Assembly: GCA_046330415.1 (NCBI GenBank)
Contig: JAXLSW010000008.1
Location: 1-64,000 of the forward strand
Source: RHKX01 sp046330415
GTDB taxonomy: Bacteria > Actinomycetota > Thermoleophilia > Solirubrobacterales > 70-9
DNA: 64,000 bases
Reading direction: 5' to 3'
In this document: positions 1 through 8,038 of the stretch, in pieces
How positions within the stretch are numbered: the stretch's first letter is position 1
How the letters are laid out: each line of letters opens with the position of its first letter
Notes under the pieces: generated by a model
Told to the model about the DNA's origin: nothing
The model's input: the letters and a program-made list of their open reading frames with translations, nothing else
The model's database searches: none
Program-made: the position numbers and the translations under genes

Positions 1-438
1 ACTCACCGCAGCCACCACCATGAGCCCGCCTGCGACCACGGCCATCGCGCAAAGCACAACAGTCACGCGCCGAGCGTGCGATGAACTGAGTCCCTCCTCT
101 AGGCGCCGCGAGATCTCGGTACGCCTGAAGCAAAGGCAAAGACCCGCAATTGTGATCCACGCTACCCCAAACGCCAAGAGATACACGTCGGGCTTCTCTT
201 CACCGCTGGCACCAACTTCTTGCGGCAGCTGCCCAGCCGCGGCAACATCGGTGAGAAGTGCTACCCCTCCACCGAGCACGCTGATCCAACCGATGAGCCG
301 CATGACCGCCTTCGGGAATCGGTCCGCGTCCGACCCCGCCTCCCCGGGCCGGAGGATGCCGAAGATCTGCTCCGTGAACAGGGCGAGAGCAAGCCCGGTT
401 ACGACCATCAAGACATGTCCCGTTACTTCCTTATCCAT
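1..438 (-). CDS. Membrane protein, partial (runs off left edge)
   Basis: An open minus-strand frame of 146 codons starts at ATG 438 and leaves the window without a stop, so the C-terminus is missing. The visible protein begins MDKEVTGHVLMVV. It has about four hydrophobic stretches (residues ~8-25, ~47-66, ~88-102 and ~126-146), separated by a short acidic loop after FGILRPGE and a basic loop FRRTEISRR. I recognise no family. It is the last visible member of the minus-strand accessory array and shares its gene density and small size. Function unknown; a membrane immunity-type protein is possible from context only. Confidence 0.6.
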   Translation of the reverse strand, partial: MDKEVTGHVLMVVTGLALALFTEQIFGILRPGEAGSDADRFPKAVMRLIGWISVLGGGVALLTDVAAAGQLPQEVGASGEEKPDVYLLAFGVAWITIAGLCLCFRRTEISRRLEEGLSSSHARRVTVVLCAMAVVAGGLMVVAAVS

Positions 439-751
439 GCTATCCCGCACACTCGCACGTACTCTCGACAGCACCTACTGTGTCATTCCCTGCTGCTCCG
501 ATGCTTGCCGGAAACTCGAGGCCCGTCTTGTTCATGCCGCCAGACGGGACAGCCGAGGCGGTCCGGCCTGCAGCCAAGCCTCGCTTCCCGTGCCCGACGC
601 TGCTTGAGCTCAGCTGGGTGCTGCCTCGGGACTGGAATCGGCGGCGGCTCTCCTCTCGCCAGGACGGAGCGACCCAAGTTGAGGTCTCCGTAAGACCCGG
701 CCTGGCTCTCAGACTGCAATGGAATAGAACTGCCTTTCTCGCCAGTCAACG
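439..751. other. Intergenic stretch with no supported gene
   Basis: About 310 bases separate the left-edge membrane gene from the end of the HEAT-repeat gene. Open frames here are arginine/proline-rich shadows with no domain character. I see no tRNA, strong hairpin or repeat. It may be decayed array DNA. Confidence 0.4.
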
Positions 752-1426
752 TCAGGAAAGAGGATTCCACCTGGCCCCCAGCTTCCGTGCACGTATCTTC
801 ATCAAGGTCCGAACGACTTGGCCCTCACCCTCTGCTGCTCGCAAGATCGGCTCTACAGCGCTTGGATCGCCGACCTTGAGCAGGGCGGCCGAGCACGCGC
901 GGCGGACTCCCGCGTTTGATGAATCTAGGGCCGAGATCAAGGTTGGCAGAGCTGCCAGCGTTCGGGCCCGTCCCAAGCTCAGGATGGCCCTTCTGGCCAC
1001 TCTTGGTTCGGGATCGTGCACAAGGTGGGCGACCCTCTGCCAGTCAGTTTCTACTACGCCGACTCTTGCGACCCACAGCCGGTCGCTCCAAGCATCACTG
1101 TTCGTCATGGCCTGTAATGGTCGGCGAGCCCTCGGCGAATCGTCCTTGAGAAGCATGATCGCGGTATTGGCAGTGGCCCAGCCTGTGTCCACGATCTCGG
1201 CGGCAGCATCTGTTGCGAGTCGCGAATCGCACTTGTAGAGCTTTTCAAGCATGACATTCGCATCGTTGGGGCGACCTCGGCGCAGTAGATCCGAGACACG
1301 CTCCCGCATGTCAGCACCGTCGCGCGAGGAGAAGACGCGCCTGTCGTCGGCGTTCAGCACTTCAACCGCCCCCAGACCTGTCGTAATCCAGCCTGGCTCA
1401 CCGCTCAGATTGCCGATCGAGCTCAA
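752..1426 (-). CDS. HEAT-repeat protein
   Basis: A 224-residue soluble protein with at least three degenerate HEAT/ARM helix pairs in its C-terminal half, for example DPEPRVARRAILSLG (~residue 135) and SNAGVRRACSAALLKVGDP (~170). It starts at TTG 1426 inside the end of the upstream membrane gene (29-nt overlap), so the two are probably translated together. A second HEAT protein at 2888-3511 shares the VRRACxAxxxxxGDP signature and is likely a paralog. HEAT proteins bind other proteins and some act as immunity proteins in toxin loci; that role is inferred from the nearby RHS remnants. Confidence 0.65.
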   Translation of the reverse strand: MSSIGNLSGEPGWITTGLGAVEVLNADDRRVFSSRDGADMRERVSDLLRRGRPNDANVMLEKLYKCDSRLATDAAAEIVDTGWATANTAIMLLKDDSPRARRPLQAMTNSDAWSDRLWVARVGVVETDWQRVAHLVHDPEPRVARRAILSLGRARTLAALPTLISALDSSNAGVRRACSAALLKVGDPSAVEPILRAAEGEGQVVRTLMKIRARKLGARWNPLS

Positions 1427-1907
1427 TGCGAACCGACCGGCGAATCACGTAGGCGTGAGCAGCGCTCGCCACCCAGGCGCAGACTAGAACGACACCGGCA
1501 AGATCGGACCCGGTCCCTTCATCGTTTGACGCTACGTTCAGCCAGAGAGCGACGACGACGGTGGTCGCGTAGAAGATTCCAGCCGCAACGTAGACCGGAT
1601 GACGCAGGTGGATGCCAAGGCTGAGGAAGCTAACCCAGGAGCCAATCCCGAAAGGCACCAAGATGGGTGTCCACCAGTACTCCCAGTGCCTCCCTGATCG
1701 ACGATCCCTGGGCTGCACTCTCATCGTGCCGGCCCAGATCGCGAGGACAATGATGGCGAGCCCAAACAGCGGCCAGTTCGCTGAGCCTGGAAGCGCAAGG
1801 CTCAAGCAAATGATCGCGACGCAGATGACCATACCCAAGGCGTCGAGAAGGCCCCACGCCACAGGGGTTGACTTCCGCGACTCTGGCTGCGATTCCAACA
1901 AGTTCAC
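1398..1907 (-). CDS. Four-helix membrane protein, unknown function
   Basis: A 169-residue protein starting at GTG 1907, with four to five hydrophobic segments (about residues 17-36, 43-60, 75-100, 103-125 and 138-155) and a basic loop RVQPRDRRSGRHW between helices 2 and 3. No signal peptide is apparent and I recognise no catalytic motif. Its stop overlaps the start of the downstream HEAT-repeat gene. It belongs to the accessory array; nothing in the sequence assigns a function. Confidence 0.6.
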   Translation of the reverse strand: MNLLESQPESRKSTPVAWGLLDALGMVICVAIICLSLALPGSANWPLFGLAIIVLAIWAGTMRVQPRDRRSGRHWEYWWTPILVPFGIGSWVSFLSLGIHLRHPVYVAAGIFYATTVVVALWLNVASNDEGTGSDLAGVVLVCAWVASAAHAYVIRRSVRIELDRQSER

Positions 1908-2127
1908 CGATCGATATCGGCATATGCAGGGAGAAGCTGAAGCGACCTCAGTCCACTGTTCGCTGTCCCAGTCGCGATCATGCCTACCAAGGCACTCTCC
2001 AATCCAGTCCGCCGTCGCTCAGGGGACACTCAGTGGGCTGCAGGCGCCTTACAGCGCGGATGCGGAACCGCGCGGTGCCGCGATCACCACACATCGGCAT
2101 TGTGCTCCAGCCGGCCCGCAGACCGCA

Positions 2128-2682
2128 TCACTGCGGCCCTAGTGAGGGCACCCTTGCCTCGAGCGCTGCCCGGCTCAGTCGCCACTCCAGCTCACTCTTG
2201 CAGGCGGCCCCGTAAGGGCTTAGCGGTGCGCCACCCTGCCAGAGAATCCCCCACAGCGCGATGCTACTGCCGTCACGAAGCTCCAGTGTCTGAGCGATGC
2301 CTAGCCTACCTCTACCAATCCGATCGACCTCCACAGCAGACATCGTGTACTGCCTCCAAGGATTGCTAACCGACACGCAGCCATCTCGAACCTCGACACC
2401 ACAAGCGTTCAACCGCACCAGCGCAAGAACAAACAACATGTACAGTATGAACGTCAACGCGATTCCAATTTGTTCTGCACCCGAGAGCCGCTCCGCGCCT
2501 TCTACGATTGACATCGCGGCGACCGTCATGGCTCCAATCAGAAGTGCAGCAACCGCCACAGTGAACCCGCGGCCGAATCCACCAATACGTCTAACATCTT
2601 CAAGGCTCTTGTGCTTCCAACCGAGCACAGCGCGCTGACCGATTGTTAGGCGATAGTGAGGGCGGTGCATAACGGCGCTCAT
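2128..2682 (-). CDS. PH-like two-helix membrane protein, copy 2
   Basis: A 184-residue protein with a conserved N-terminal motif (LGWKHKSLEDVRRIGGFGRGF), two hydrophobic helices (about 40-62 and 72-92), then a compact C-terminal domain with the look of a bacterial PH fold (GVEVRDGCVSVSNPWRQY, then a basic ridge and RDGSSIALWGI). It is clearly paralogous to 3724-4263: both share LGW, the RIGGxGRxF block, CGxxV, VxNP and the LWGIxWQ segment. Its ATG overlaps the stop of the small tip gene 2679-2867 by 4 nt (ATGA). The same arrangement is seen for the paralog, which suggests a toxin-tip/immunity pair. The immunity role is inference. Confidence 0.65.
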   Translation of the reverse strand: MSAVMHRPHYRLTIGQRAVLGWKHKSLEDVRRIGGFGRGFTVAVAALLIGAMTVAAMSIVEGAERLSGAEQIGIALTFILYMLFVLALVRLNACGVEVRDGCVSVSNPWRQYTMSAVEVDRIGRGRLGIAQTLELRDGSSIALWGILWQGGAPLSPYGAACKSELEWRLSRAALEARVPSLGPQ

Positions 2683-2867
2683 CGCACGGCCGGTGCCGTT
2701 TGCTCTGCGCGATCTCGCCGATGCTTGTGCTCGTTAATGACCGGGTTCCCTATCTGGTCAACCGTAACTCCGGGCACCTGGGTGGCCACCTCCGTCACCT
2801 CGGCAGGGAGTCCGAGCGACCGACCAATTGCTGGTCTTGCCCATCGCATCACGGCACCGGGCGCCAT
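2679..2867 (-). CDS. Orphan tip fragment, copy 2 (DQxGN motif)
   Basis: A 62-codon frame starting at ATG 2867. Its last ~35 residues (GLPAEVTEVATQVPGVTVDQ, then IGNPVINEHK) align with the end of the small protein at 4250-4465 (GLPSTAVDLAVQYPGVMLDQ, then MGNIIMED). Shared positions are GLP, the V-A-x-Q-x-PGV run, DQ-x-GN and a final basic tail. In both places the fragment directly precedes, and overlaps, a PH-like membrane gene. It is best read as a displaced C-terminal tip of an RHS-type toxin that lost its carrier. It is too short for a confident domain call. Confidence 0.45.
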   Translation of the reverse strand: MAPGAVMRWARPAIGRSLGLPAEVTEVATQVPGVTVDQIGNPVINEHKHRRDRAEQTAPAVR

Positions 2868-2887
2868 TCGGCGATCGTTTGCCGAAC

Positions 2888-3511
2888 TCAGTCTGCACCT
2901 CCCTCGGCAACCCTGGCCTGCAGCCTGCGTAGTTCGGCCTGCATGCTCCACCGCCATGGGAGCCGCTCTTGCGCGACGGCCGTCTCCAGCGGCAAGATGC
3001 CGTCGGGATCGCCGATGGAGGCGATCGACGCTGCGCAGGCACGTCTCACCCTAGGCCGCGAGTCGCCGAGGTGCGAGATAAGGATGCCGACCACCCCCGG
3101 GTCACCGCTGTGCCTGAGTTCCTTTGCGGCCCGCGCTGCGACGGCTGAGTCGGGGTCGTTGATCATCTCGCCCAGCCGACGCACGTCCGCGGCTTGACCA
3201 CTACCCCGCACGGCTGCGAAGCGTACTTCGCTGGCAGCGTCAGCCGTAAGTTCCACGAGAAGCACTTGTGCCTCTCGGCTTGGATCGTGCCTCAAGGCTT
3301 TGACCAAGAACCCTTGGGACCCACCCAGTTCGTCCTTCTCCCAGATCAAGGCGGCCAAGGACGCTACGTCCCTGGTGTCGATCTCGCTTAGCCGCTCCAA
3401 TGCCTCTGCGGCCAGGACAAAGGACTCCCGATCGAGAAAGCCCGGGATCTCGCGCCGCAACTCATCGGCGTCCCGCCGTGCCAGCAGCCTTCGAAACTCG
3501 CGGCGATTCAT
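2888..3511 (-). CDS. HEAT-repeat protein
   Basis: A 207-residue soluble protein built of HEAT/ARM-like helix pairs; clear repeats are SEVRFAAVRGSGQAADVRRL, DSAVAARAAKELRHSGDP and RPRVRRACAASIASIGDP in the second half. It shares the VRRAC...GDP signature with the protein at 752-1426. Its ATG (3511) overlaps the stop of an 11-codon open frame with a strong ribosome-binding site (3508-3543), so translation is probably coupled. It lies between a PH-like gene upstream and an orphan tip downstream. A protein-binding, possibly immunity, role is inferred from context. Confidence 0.65.
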   Translation of the reverse strand: MNRREFRRLLARRDADELRREIPGFLDRESFVLAAEALERLSEIDTRDVASLAALIWEKDELGGSQGFLVKALRHDPSREAQVLLVELTADAASEVRFAAVRGSGQAADVRRLGEMINDPDSAVAARAAKELRHSGDPGVVGILISHLGDSRPRVRRACAASIASIGDPDGILPLETAVAQERLPWRWSMQAELRRLQARVAEGGAD

Positions 3512-3543
3512 CCTGGACTCAGGATCTGCTTGATGATGTTCAT
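3508..3543 (-). CDS. 11-residue leader peptide coupled to the HEAT gene
   Basis: The frame encodes MNIIKQILSPG and stops at a TGA that overlaps the ATG of the HEAT-repeat gene. Its ATG (3543) has the best Shine-Dalgarno sequence of this region, AGGAGG at 3552-3557 with an 8-nt spacer, whereas the HEAT gene has none of its own in a better position. This looks like a short coupling or regulatory peptide. It could instead be the last codons of a decayed upstream gene. Confidence 0.4.
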   Translation of the reverse strand: MNIIKQILSPG

Positions 3544-3723
3544 GTCAGAAACCTCCTACGGCGCCGACAGCATGCTCGGCAGGCATGCTGCTGCGGGCCG
3601 AGCTCGTTGGATGGGAGTCGACGCACGCCAATGTCACGCTTGGACTTCCCCACCATCGATACCATGAGCCTCGAAGATGCGACTCGACGCCGGCAAGACC
3701 AGACCTTGAGAGCGAGCACCATC

Positions 3724-4263
3724 TCAAATTGTCGATTGGTCATCCCTGAGGCCTAGCCGCCAGCGCAATTCGTCGATCTCGGCTGGGACTAGATCTATTC
3801 TCAATGAGGTTTGCCACGCTATTCCCCACAGCCTGATTCGTTCACCGTTGCGCAACTGAAGGCTATAGGTAACGCCTGACGGGCCTCGATATATGTTCTC
3901 AATCTCACTCTTAGGCACAATGACTTGACCGCGAGGGTTGGCGACGTGTACGGTCGCCTCATTCACCGCGATCCCGCAGCGATTCATGCGAGCAACAAGG
4001 AGTAGGACGCAGATACACAGACCCAATAGCGCAACAGCAACAATTGCACCAGTGGCTGACGATGGTCTATGAGTGAGAATACCTACTGCTGGGACAGCGA
4101 CAATCGCTATCGAGACTAGATCCATGAACGCTGTGAACTCTCTGCCCCAACCACCGATACGCTCAACCTCGCTAAGCGTTCGGTAGTTCCAACCAAGCGT
4201 GATGCGTTGACTTCGACTGAGCCGGAACTCTGGACGACTCGCGACCGGGCTATCTGTGGCCAT
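3724..4263 (-). CDS. PH-like two-helix membrane protein, copy 1
   Basis: About 179 residues from ATG 4263 (MATDSPVASR). It has the N-terminal motif LGWNYRTLSEVERIGGWGREF, two hydrophobic helices (~45-66 and ~75-97), and a C-terminal PH-like beta-rich domain with VHVANPRGQ and LWGIAWQ. It is a paralog of 2128-2682. I chose the start inside a longer frame because it overlaps the tip gene's stop by 14 nt and removes a non-conserved leader. Base composition is clearly more AT-rich than the nuo genes 1 kb away, a sign of transfer. Likely an immunity-type membrane protein; inference only. Confidence 0.65.
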   Translation of the reverse strand: MATDSPVASRPEFRLSRSQRITLGWNYRTLSEVERIGGWGREFTAFMDLVSIAIVAVPAVGILTHRPSSATGAIVAVALLGLCICVLLLVARMNRCGIAVNEATVHVANPRGQVIVPKSEIENIYRGPSGVTYSLQLRNGERIRLWGIAWQTSLRIDLVPAEIDELRWRLGLRDDQSTI

Positions 4264-4465
4264 ATCCCGGTTGATAGCTGGAGTCCTCCATGATGATGTT
4301 GCCCATCTGATCCAGCATGACACCTGGATACTGGACAGCTAGATCGACCGCTGTCGACGGGAGCCCGGCAGGCGTGCCGTAAGTCGAACTCATGATGCGG
4401 CCCCCAACTGCCGCTCCCCCGACACTTGTCGCGTAACCAATGCCCGATATGGTCAAACCAGCCAA
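4250..4465 (-). CDS. RHS-type C-terminal tip, copy 1 (DQxGN motif)
   Basis: About 71 residues from TTG 4465. A Gly/Ala-rich hydrophobic run (GLTISGIGYATSVGGAAVGG) is followed by GLPSTAVDLAVQYPGV, LDQMGN and a polar tail ending in GHR. The same frame stays open to about 4531 (reading VAYGAYTNPCYDIASG), where it meets the YD-repeat remnant in a different frame. This is what a toxin tip cut off from its RHS core by a frameshift would look like. Its C-terminal half is homologous to 2679-2867. No catalytic motif is recognised, so any toxic activity is unproven. Confidence 0.5.
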   Translation of the reverse strand: MAGLTISGIGYATSVGGAAVGGRIMSSTYGTPAGLPSTAVDLAVQYPGVMLDQMGNIIMEDSSYQPGYGHR

Positions 4466-4531
4466 GCCGGATGCAATGTCGTAGCAGGGATTGGTATAGG
4501 CGCCGTAGGCAACCTCAGCCGCGTCGGGCCG

Positions 4532-4965
4532 GCGTCGTCGTAGCCGTATTCCCAGGTGTTCGTGCCCGCCGGGGTCGTCTCGCTCTTCGTCTCGACACGC
4601 CCGGCGTAGTCGCGGGTGTAGGTGGCGGAGTAGAGCGTGCTCGCCGAATCCTCGGCGGTCTCGGCCTCGAGCTCTCCGTAGTCGCTGTAGGTCGAGGCGG
4701 TCTCGATCTCGTCGATCGAGGTCGCTGCGGTCATTCCGGAGTCGGGGTCGGGGGTGATTTCGAGATCCCCGGCTTCGGTGATCAGATCGTCGTCGTCATA
4801 GGAGTAGGCGACCGGGTCGTCGCCGTTGACCTTGATCTCCGACCTCTCTCTCATGGTCCACTTGCTGAGGGTCGGGCTGCTGCAGTCTCCCCTTCGCCAA
4901 CCCCGCGGGGCAGGCGAGCGCCGGTCCTGGGCTGGTCCCGGGCCGTTGCGGGCAGTCCCTCTCAT
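4532..4965 (-). pseudogene. YD-repeat (RHS) protein remnant
   Basis: The minus frame reads classic YD/RHS-repeat text: VAYSYDDDDLITEAGDLEI, TASTYSDYGELEAE, YTRDYAGRVETKSE, TWEYGYDDAG. That covers about three repeats. Upstream of roughly 4860 the frame turns Arg/Pro-rich and non-conserved, so the 5' end is lost. Downstream it runs out of frame at about 4531, and the matching C-terminal tip continues in another frame. RHS proteins are large secreted shells that deliver variable C-terminal toxins. Here only the last few repeats remain, directly next to the nuo operon. Confidence 0.65.
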
Positions 4966-5145
4966 GCGCTAACCACCCTAGCCCTCGCTGAAGGCCGGAG
5001 AAGTCAGCATCCCGAGGGCGGTGGGGGCGGCTCGCCACCAACGTCTGCCCGCCTGAACAACGCCACCGCGGGGTCGTGGACGACGCCGATGAGCAGTCTC
5101 CGGCCGAGGAACGCCCTCGGCCACGCGGCAATAGAGTGAGGGCCG

Positions 5146-5709
5146 ATGGAGCAAGTCGCATTCTTCGCCGGCGCAATCGGCGCCCTCGGCGGCGCCATCG
5201 CGGTGATCCTGCTTCGCAACCCGTTCTACAGCGTGCTCGCGCTGGTCGTGCACCTGTTTTCGCTCGCCGGTCTCTTCCTGCTGCTGCACGCCGAGTTCCT
5301 GGCGGCCGCGCAGGTGGTCGTCTACGCGGGCGCGGTGATGGTGCTCTACGTCTTCGTCGCCGCCTACGTCGGCGGGATCGAGGAGCCGCTCTGGGATGCG
5401 ATCCCCGGGCAGCGGATCCTCGCCCCGCTCGTCGCCGGGGCGCTCTTCATCGAGCTCTCGATCGCGATCCTCTCGAGCGGGCTGCAGTCACTCGGCGACG
5501 AGGGGCCGACGATCCCGCTCGGCTTCGGCAGCCCCGAGGCGATCGGCAAGTCGCTGCTGGAGGACTTCCTGATCCCCTTCGAGGCGGCCTCGATGCTCCT
5601 GCTGATCGCAGCCGTCGGCGCCGTCGTCCTCGCCGCCCGGCGCCCGCCGCTGGACTCGCCTGACGTCGAGGAGCCCTCGATCCTGAACCCGCCGGAGGGT
5701 GGGGTCTGA
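5146..5709 (+). CDS. nuoJ: NADH-quinone oxidoreductase subunit J
   Basis: A 187-residue membrane subunit of complex I. The N-terminal helix pair carries RNPFYSVLALVVHLFSLAG, then AEFLAAAQVVVYAGAVMVLYVFV, the family hallmark with the pi-bulge helix that links quinone chemistry to pumping. The C-terminus is a short Pro/Glu tail. It is the first gene of nuoJKLMN; its stop overlaps nuoK by 1 nt (TGATG). A TAGAGT box at 5132-5137 lies 8 nt before the ATG, suggesting a promoter here and a leaderless or near-leaderless start. nuoA-I are not upstream; the RHS remnant is. Confidence 0.95.
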   Translation: MEQVAFFAGAIGALGGAIAVILLRNPFYSVLALVVHLFSLAGLFLLLHAEFLAAAQVVVYAGAVMVLYVFVAAYVGGIEEPLWDAIPGQRILAPLVAGALFIELSIAILSSGLQSLGDEGPTIPLGFGSPEAIGKSLLEDFLIPFEAASMLLLIAAVGAVVLAARRPPLDSPDVEEPSILNPPEGGV

Positions 5710-6008
5710 TGAGCGCCAACTGGTACCTCGTGCTGAGCGCGCTGCTCTTCAGCGTCGGCGCCGGGGGCGTGCTCGTGCGGCGCAGCCCCCTCGTCATCCT
5801 GCTCTGCCTGGAGCTGATGCTCAACAGCTCCAACCTGGCGCTGATCACCTTCTCCCGCAACATCGGCAACGCCGACGGGCAGATCTTCGCCCTCGTGGTG
5901 ATGGTCGTCGCGGCCGCCGAGGTGGTCGTCGGGCTCGGCCTCATCGTCGCGATGTACCGGCGCCGGCTGGCGCTCGACGTCGACGAGTCGAGAGGGCTGC
6001 GAGGGTGA
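5709..6008 (+). CDS. nuoK: NADH-quinone oxidoreductase subunit K
   Basis: A 99-residue protein with three transmembrane helices, the usual size for NuoK (MrpC-like antiporter fold). Conserved features are RSPLVILLCLELMLNSSNLAL, with the membrane Glu of helix 2, and GQIFALVVMVVAAAEVVVGL, with the Glu of helix 3. These carboxylates form part of the proton path between NuoH/J and the antiporter-like subunits. The ATG overlaps the nuoJ stop, and nuoL follows after 4 nt. Confidence 0.95.
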   Translation: MSANWYLVLSALLFSVGAGGVLVRRSPLVILLCLELMLNSSNLALITFSRNIGNADGQIFALVVMVVAAAEVVVGLGLIVAMYRRRLALDVDESRGLRG

Positions 6009-6012
6009 TCTC

Positions 6013-8025
6013 GTGAGCGCCACCACCTACGCCTGGCTGGTCCTCGCCTTCCCGCTCGCCGGCTCGATCCTGATCGGGCTCACCTGGCGCTGGCTCCCGG
6101 GCCGCACCGCGGGTGTGATCGGCACGTCCGCGATCGCCCTCGCCTTCCTCTGCGCGATCGGCGCGCTGGTCCAGCTGCAGGCGGAGCCCGCCGAGGCGCG
6201 CCACCTCGCCGACACGCTCTACGACTACGCGGGGGCGGCCGGGATCCCCTTCGACCTCGGCATCTTCGTCGACCCGCTGTCGGTCTACATGATCCTCGTG
6301 GTCAGCGGGGTGTCGATGCTGATCCACCTCTACTCGCTCGCCTACATGGTCGGCGACGAGGGCTACCGGCGCTTCTTCGCCTACCTCAACTTCTTCGTCT
6401 TCTCGATGCTGCTGCTGATCCTGGCGGGCAACTACGTCCTGCTGATCGTCGGCTGGGCGTTCGTCGGCTACGCCTCCTACGCGCTGATCAGCTTCTGGTA
6501 CCGGCGCCGGACGGCGACGACGGCCGGCATGAAGGCGTTCGTGATCAACGTGATCGGCGACATCGGGCTCGTCTTCGCGGCGATCCTGCTGATCCAGGAG
6601 CTCGGCGTCAGCGATTACGGCTCGGTCTTCGAGAAGGCTCCCGAGGTCTTCCAGTCGAACGAGTGGACGATCGTCGCGATCTGCCTGCTCCTGCTCGTCG
6701 GCGCGTTCGCGAAGTCGGCGCAGGTGCCGCTGCACACCTGGCTCCCGGACGCGATGGAGGGCCCGACGCCGGTCTCCGCCCTGATCCATGCGGCGACGAT
6801 GGTGACGGCCGGCGTCTACCTGATCGCCCGCTCCTACCCGCTCTTCCAGCTCGCCCCGACGGCCGCCGACGTCTCCGCCTTCATCGGCCTGGCGACGCTC
6901 CTGATCGCGGCGTCGATCGCGCTCGTCGTCACCGACCTGAAGCGGATCATCGCCTACTCGACGATGAGCCAGATCGGCTACATGGTCGTCGGCGTCTCGA
7001 TCGGCGCCTACTCGGCAGGGCTCTTCCACCTGATGACCCACGCCTTCTTCAAGGCGCTCCTCTTCATGGCGGCCGGTTCGATCATCGCCGCGATGGCGTC
7101 CCTTCAGAACATCGACCGGATGGGCGGCTTCCGCAAGGCGATGCCGTTCACCTGCGGGGCGCTGACGATCGGCGCGCTGGCGCTGGCGGGCTTCCCGGGG
7201 ACGTCGGGCTTCTTCTCCAAGGACGAGATCCTCACCTTCGCCGCGGCGCGCGGCGGCATGTACTGGATCTTCGCGATCGGCGGCTACTTCGCGGCGATCC
7301 TGACCGCCTTTTACGCGTTCCGGATCGTCTTCCGAGTCGTCTACGGGGACGCGGTGCCAGAGGCGAAGGAGCTCGAGGAGGGCCACCTCCACCACGGCGA
7401 GCCGGAGAACCCGGCGACCGGGGAGAAGGAGGACACCGACGTCGGCTTCCCCGGTCCCGACCACTGGATCGCCGAGCGGGCGCTACCGATGCGGATCGCG
7501 ATGGCGGTGCTGTCCTTCGGCGCGCTGTTCCTCGGGTTCCTGCAGATCCCGGGGGTGGACCACGTCGTCGAGAGCTTCCTCGAGCCGACGTTCGAGGACT
7601 CGATCATCGCCCACACCGTCGAGGTGACGACCCGCGACTCCTACATCGGGATGACCGTGGGCGCGCTCTGCTCGCTGCTGGGGATCGGGGCGGCGTTCTA
7701 CCTCTACCTGGTGGCGCCCGGCTCGACGCTGCGGCTGCGCGACCGCTTCCGCCCGGTCCACGACTTCCTCGAGAACAAGTGGTACTTCGACGAGCTCATC
7801 GACCTCGTGATCTACCGTCCGGTGATCGCCGTCGGGCGGTTCTGCAACTCGGTCTTCGAGAAGGTGGTCGTGCAGGGTGCGGTCGTCGGCGGCGCGACCG
7901 GCGCCGTCCGCGGGCTCAGCGGTGCGGTGCGGGGAGCGCAGTCGGGCTTCGTCCGCTTCTACGCGTTGCTCGTGATCGCCGGCATGGTCGGGCTCGGGCT
8001 CTACTTCCTGGTGGTGGCATCGTGA
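6013..8025 (+). CDS. nuoL: NADH-quinone oxidoreductase subunit L
   Basis: The distal antiporter-like subunit, 670 residues from GTG 6013, with about 16 helices and the long C-terminal lateral helix (DFLENKWYFDELIDLVIY). The conserved helix-7 block AKSAQVPLHTWLPDAMEGPTPVSALIHAATMV is present by position, including its Lys. In helix 5 the family motif GWEGVG reads GWAFVG, so Ala149 replaces the usual Glu. An acidic/His-rich loop (EEGHLHHGEPENP) lies near residue 455. It couples proton translocation to quinone reduction in the cell membrane. nuoM follows after 13 nt. Confidence 0.95.
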   Translation: MSATTYAWLVLAFPLAGSILIGLTWRWLPGRTAGVIGTSAIALAFLCAIGALVQLQAEPAEARHLADTLYDYAGAAGIPFDLGIFVDPLSVYMILVVSGVSMLIHLYSLAYMVGDEGYRRFFAYLNFFVFSMLLLILAGNYVLLIVGWAFVGYASYALISFWYRRRTATTAGMKAFVINVIGDIGLVFAAILLIQELGVSDYGSVFEKAPEVFQSNEWTIVAICLLLLVGAFAKSAQVPLHTWLPDAMEGPTPVSALIHAATMVTAGVYLIARSYPLFQLAPTAADVSAFIGLATLLIAASIALVVTDLKRIIAYSTMSQIGYMVVGVSIGAYSAGLFHLMTHAFFKALLFMAAGSIIAAMASLQNIDRMGGFRKAMPFTCGALTIGALALAGFPGTSGFFSKDEILTFAAARGGMYWIFAIGGYFAAILTAFYAFRIVFRVVYGDAVPEAKELEEGHLHHGEPENPATGEKEDTDVGFPGPDHWIAERALPMRIAMAVLSFGALFLGFLQIPGVDHVVESFLEPTFEDSIIAHTVEVTTRDSYIGMTVGALCSLLGIGAAFYLYLVAPGSTLRLRDRFRPVHDFLENKWYFDELIDLVIYRPVIAVGRFCNSVFEKVVVQGAVVGGATGAVRGLSGAVRGAQSGFVRFYALLVIAGMVGLGLYFLVVAS

Positions 8026-8038
8026 GCGAGGTGCCCGG

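Noticed and set aside
1630..1923. 97-codon minus frame overlapping the four-helix protein
   Set aside because: Shadow of the membrane protein; not hydrophobic and no conserved features.
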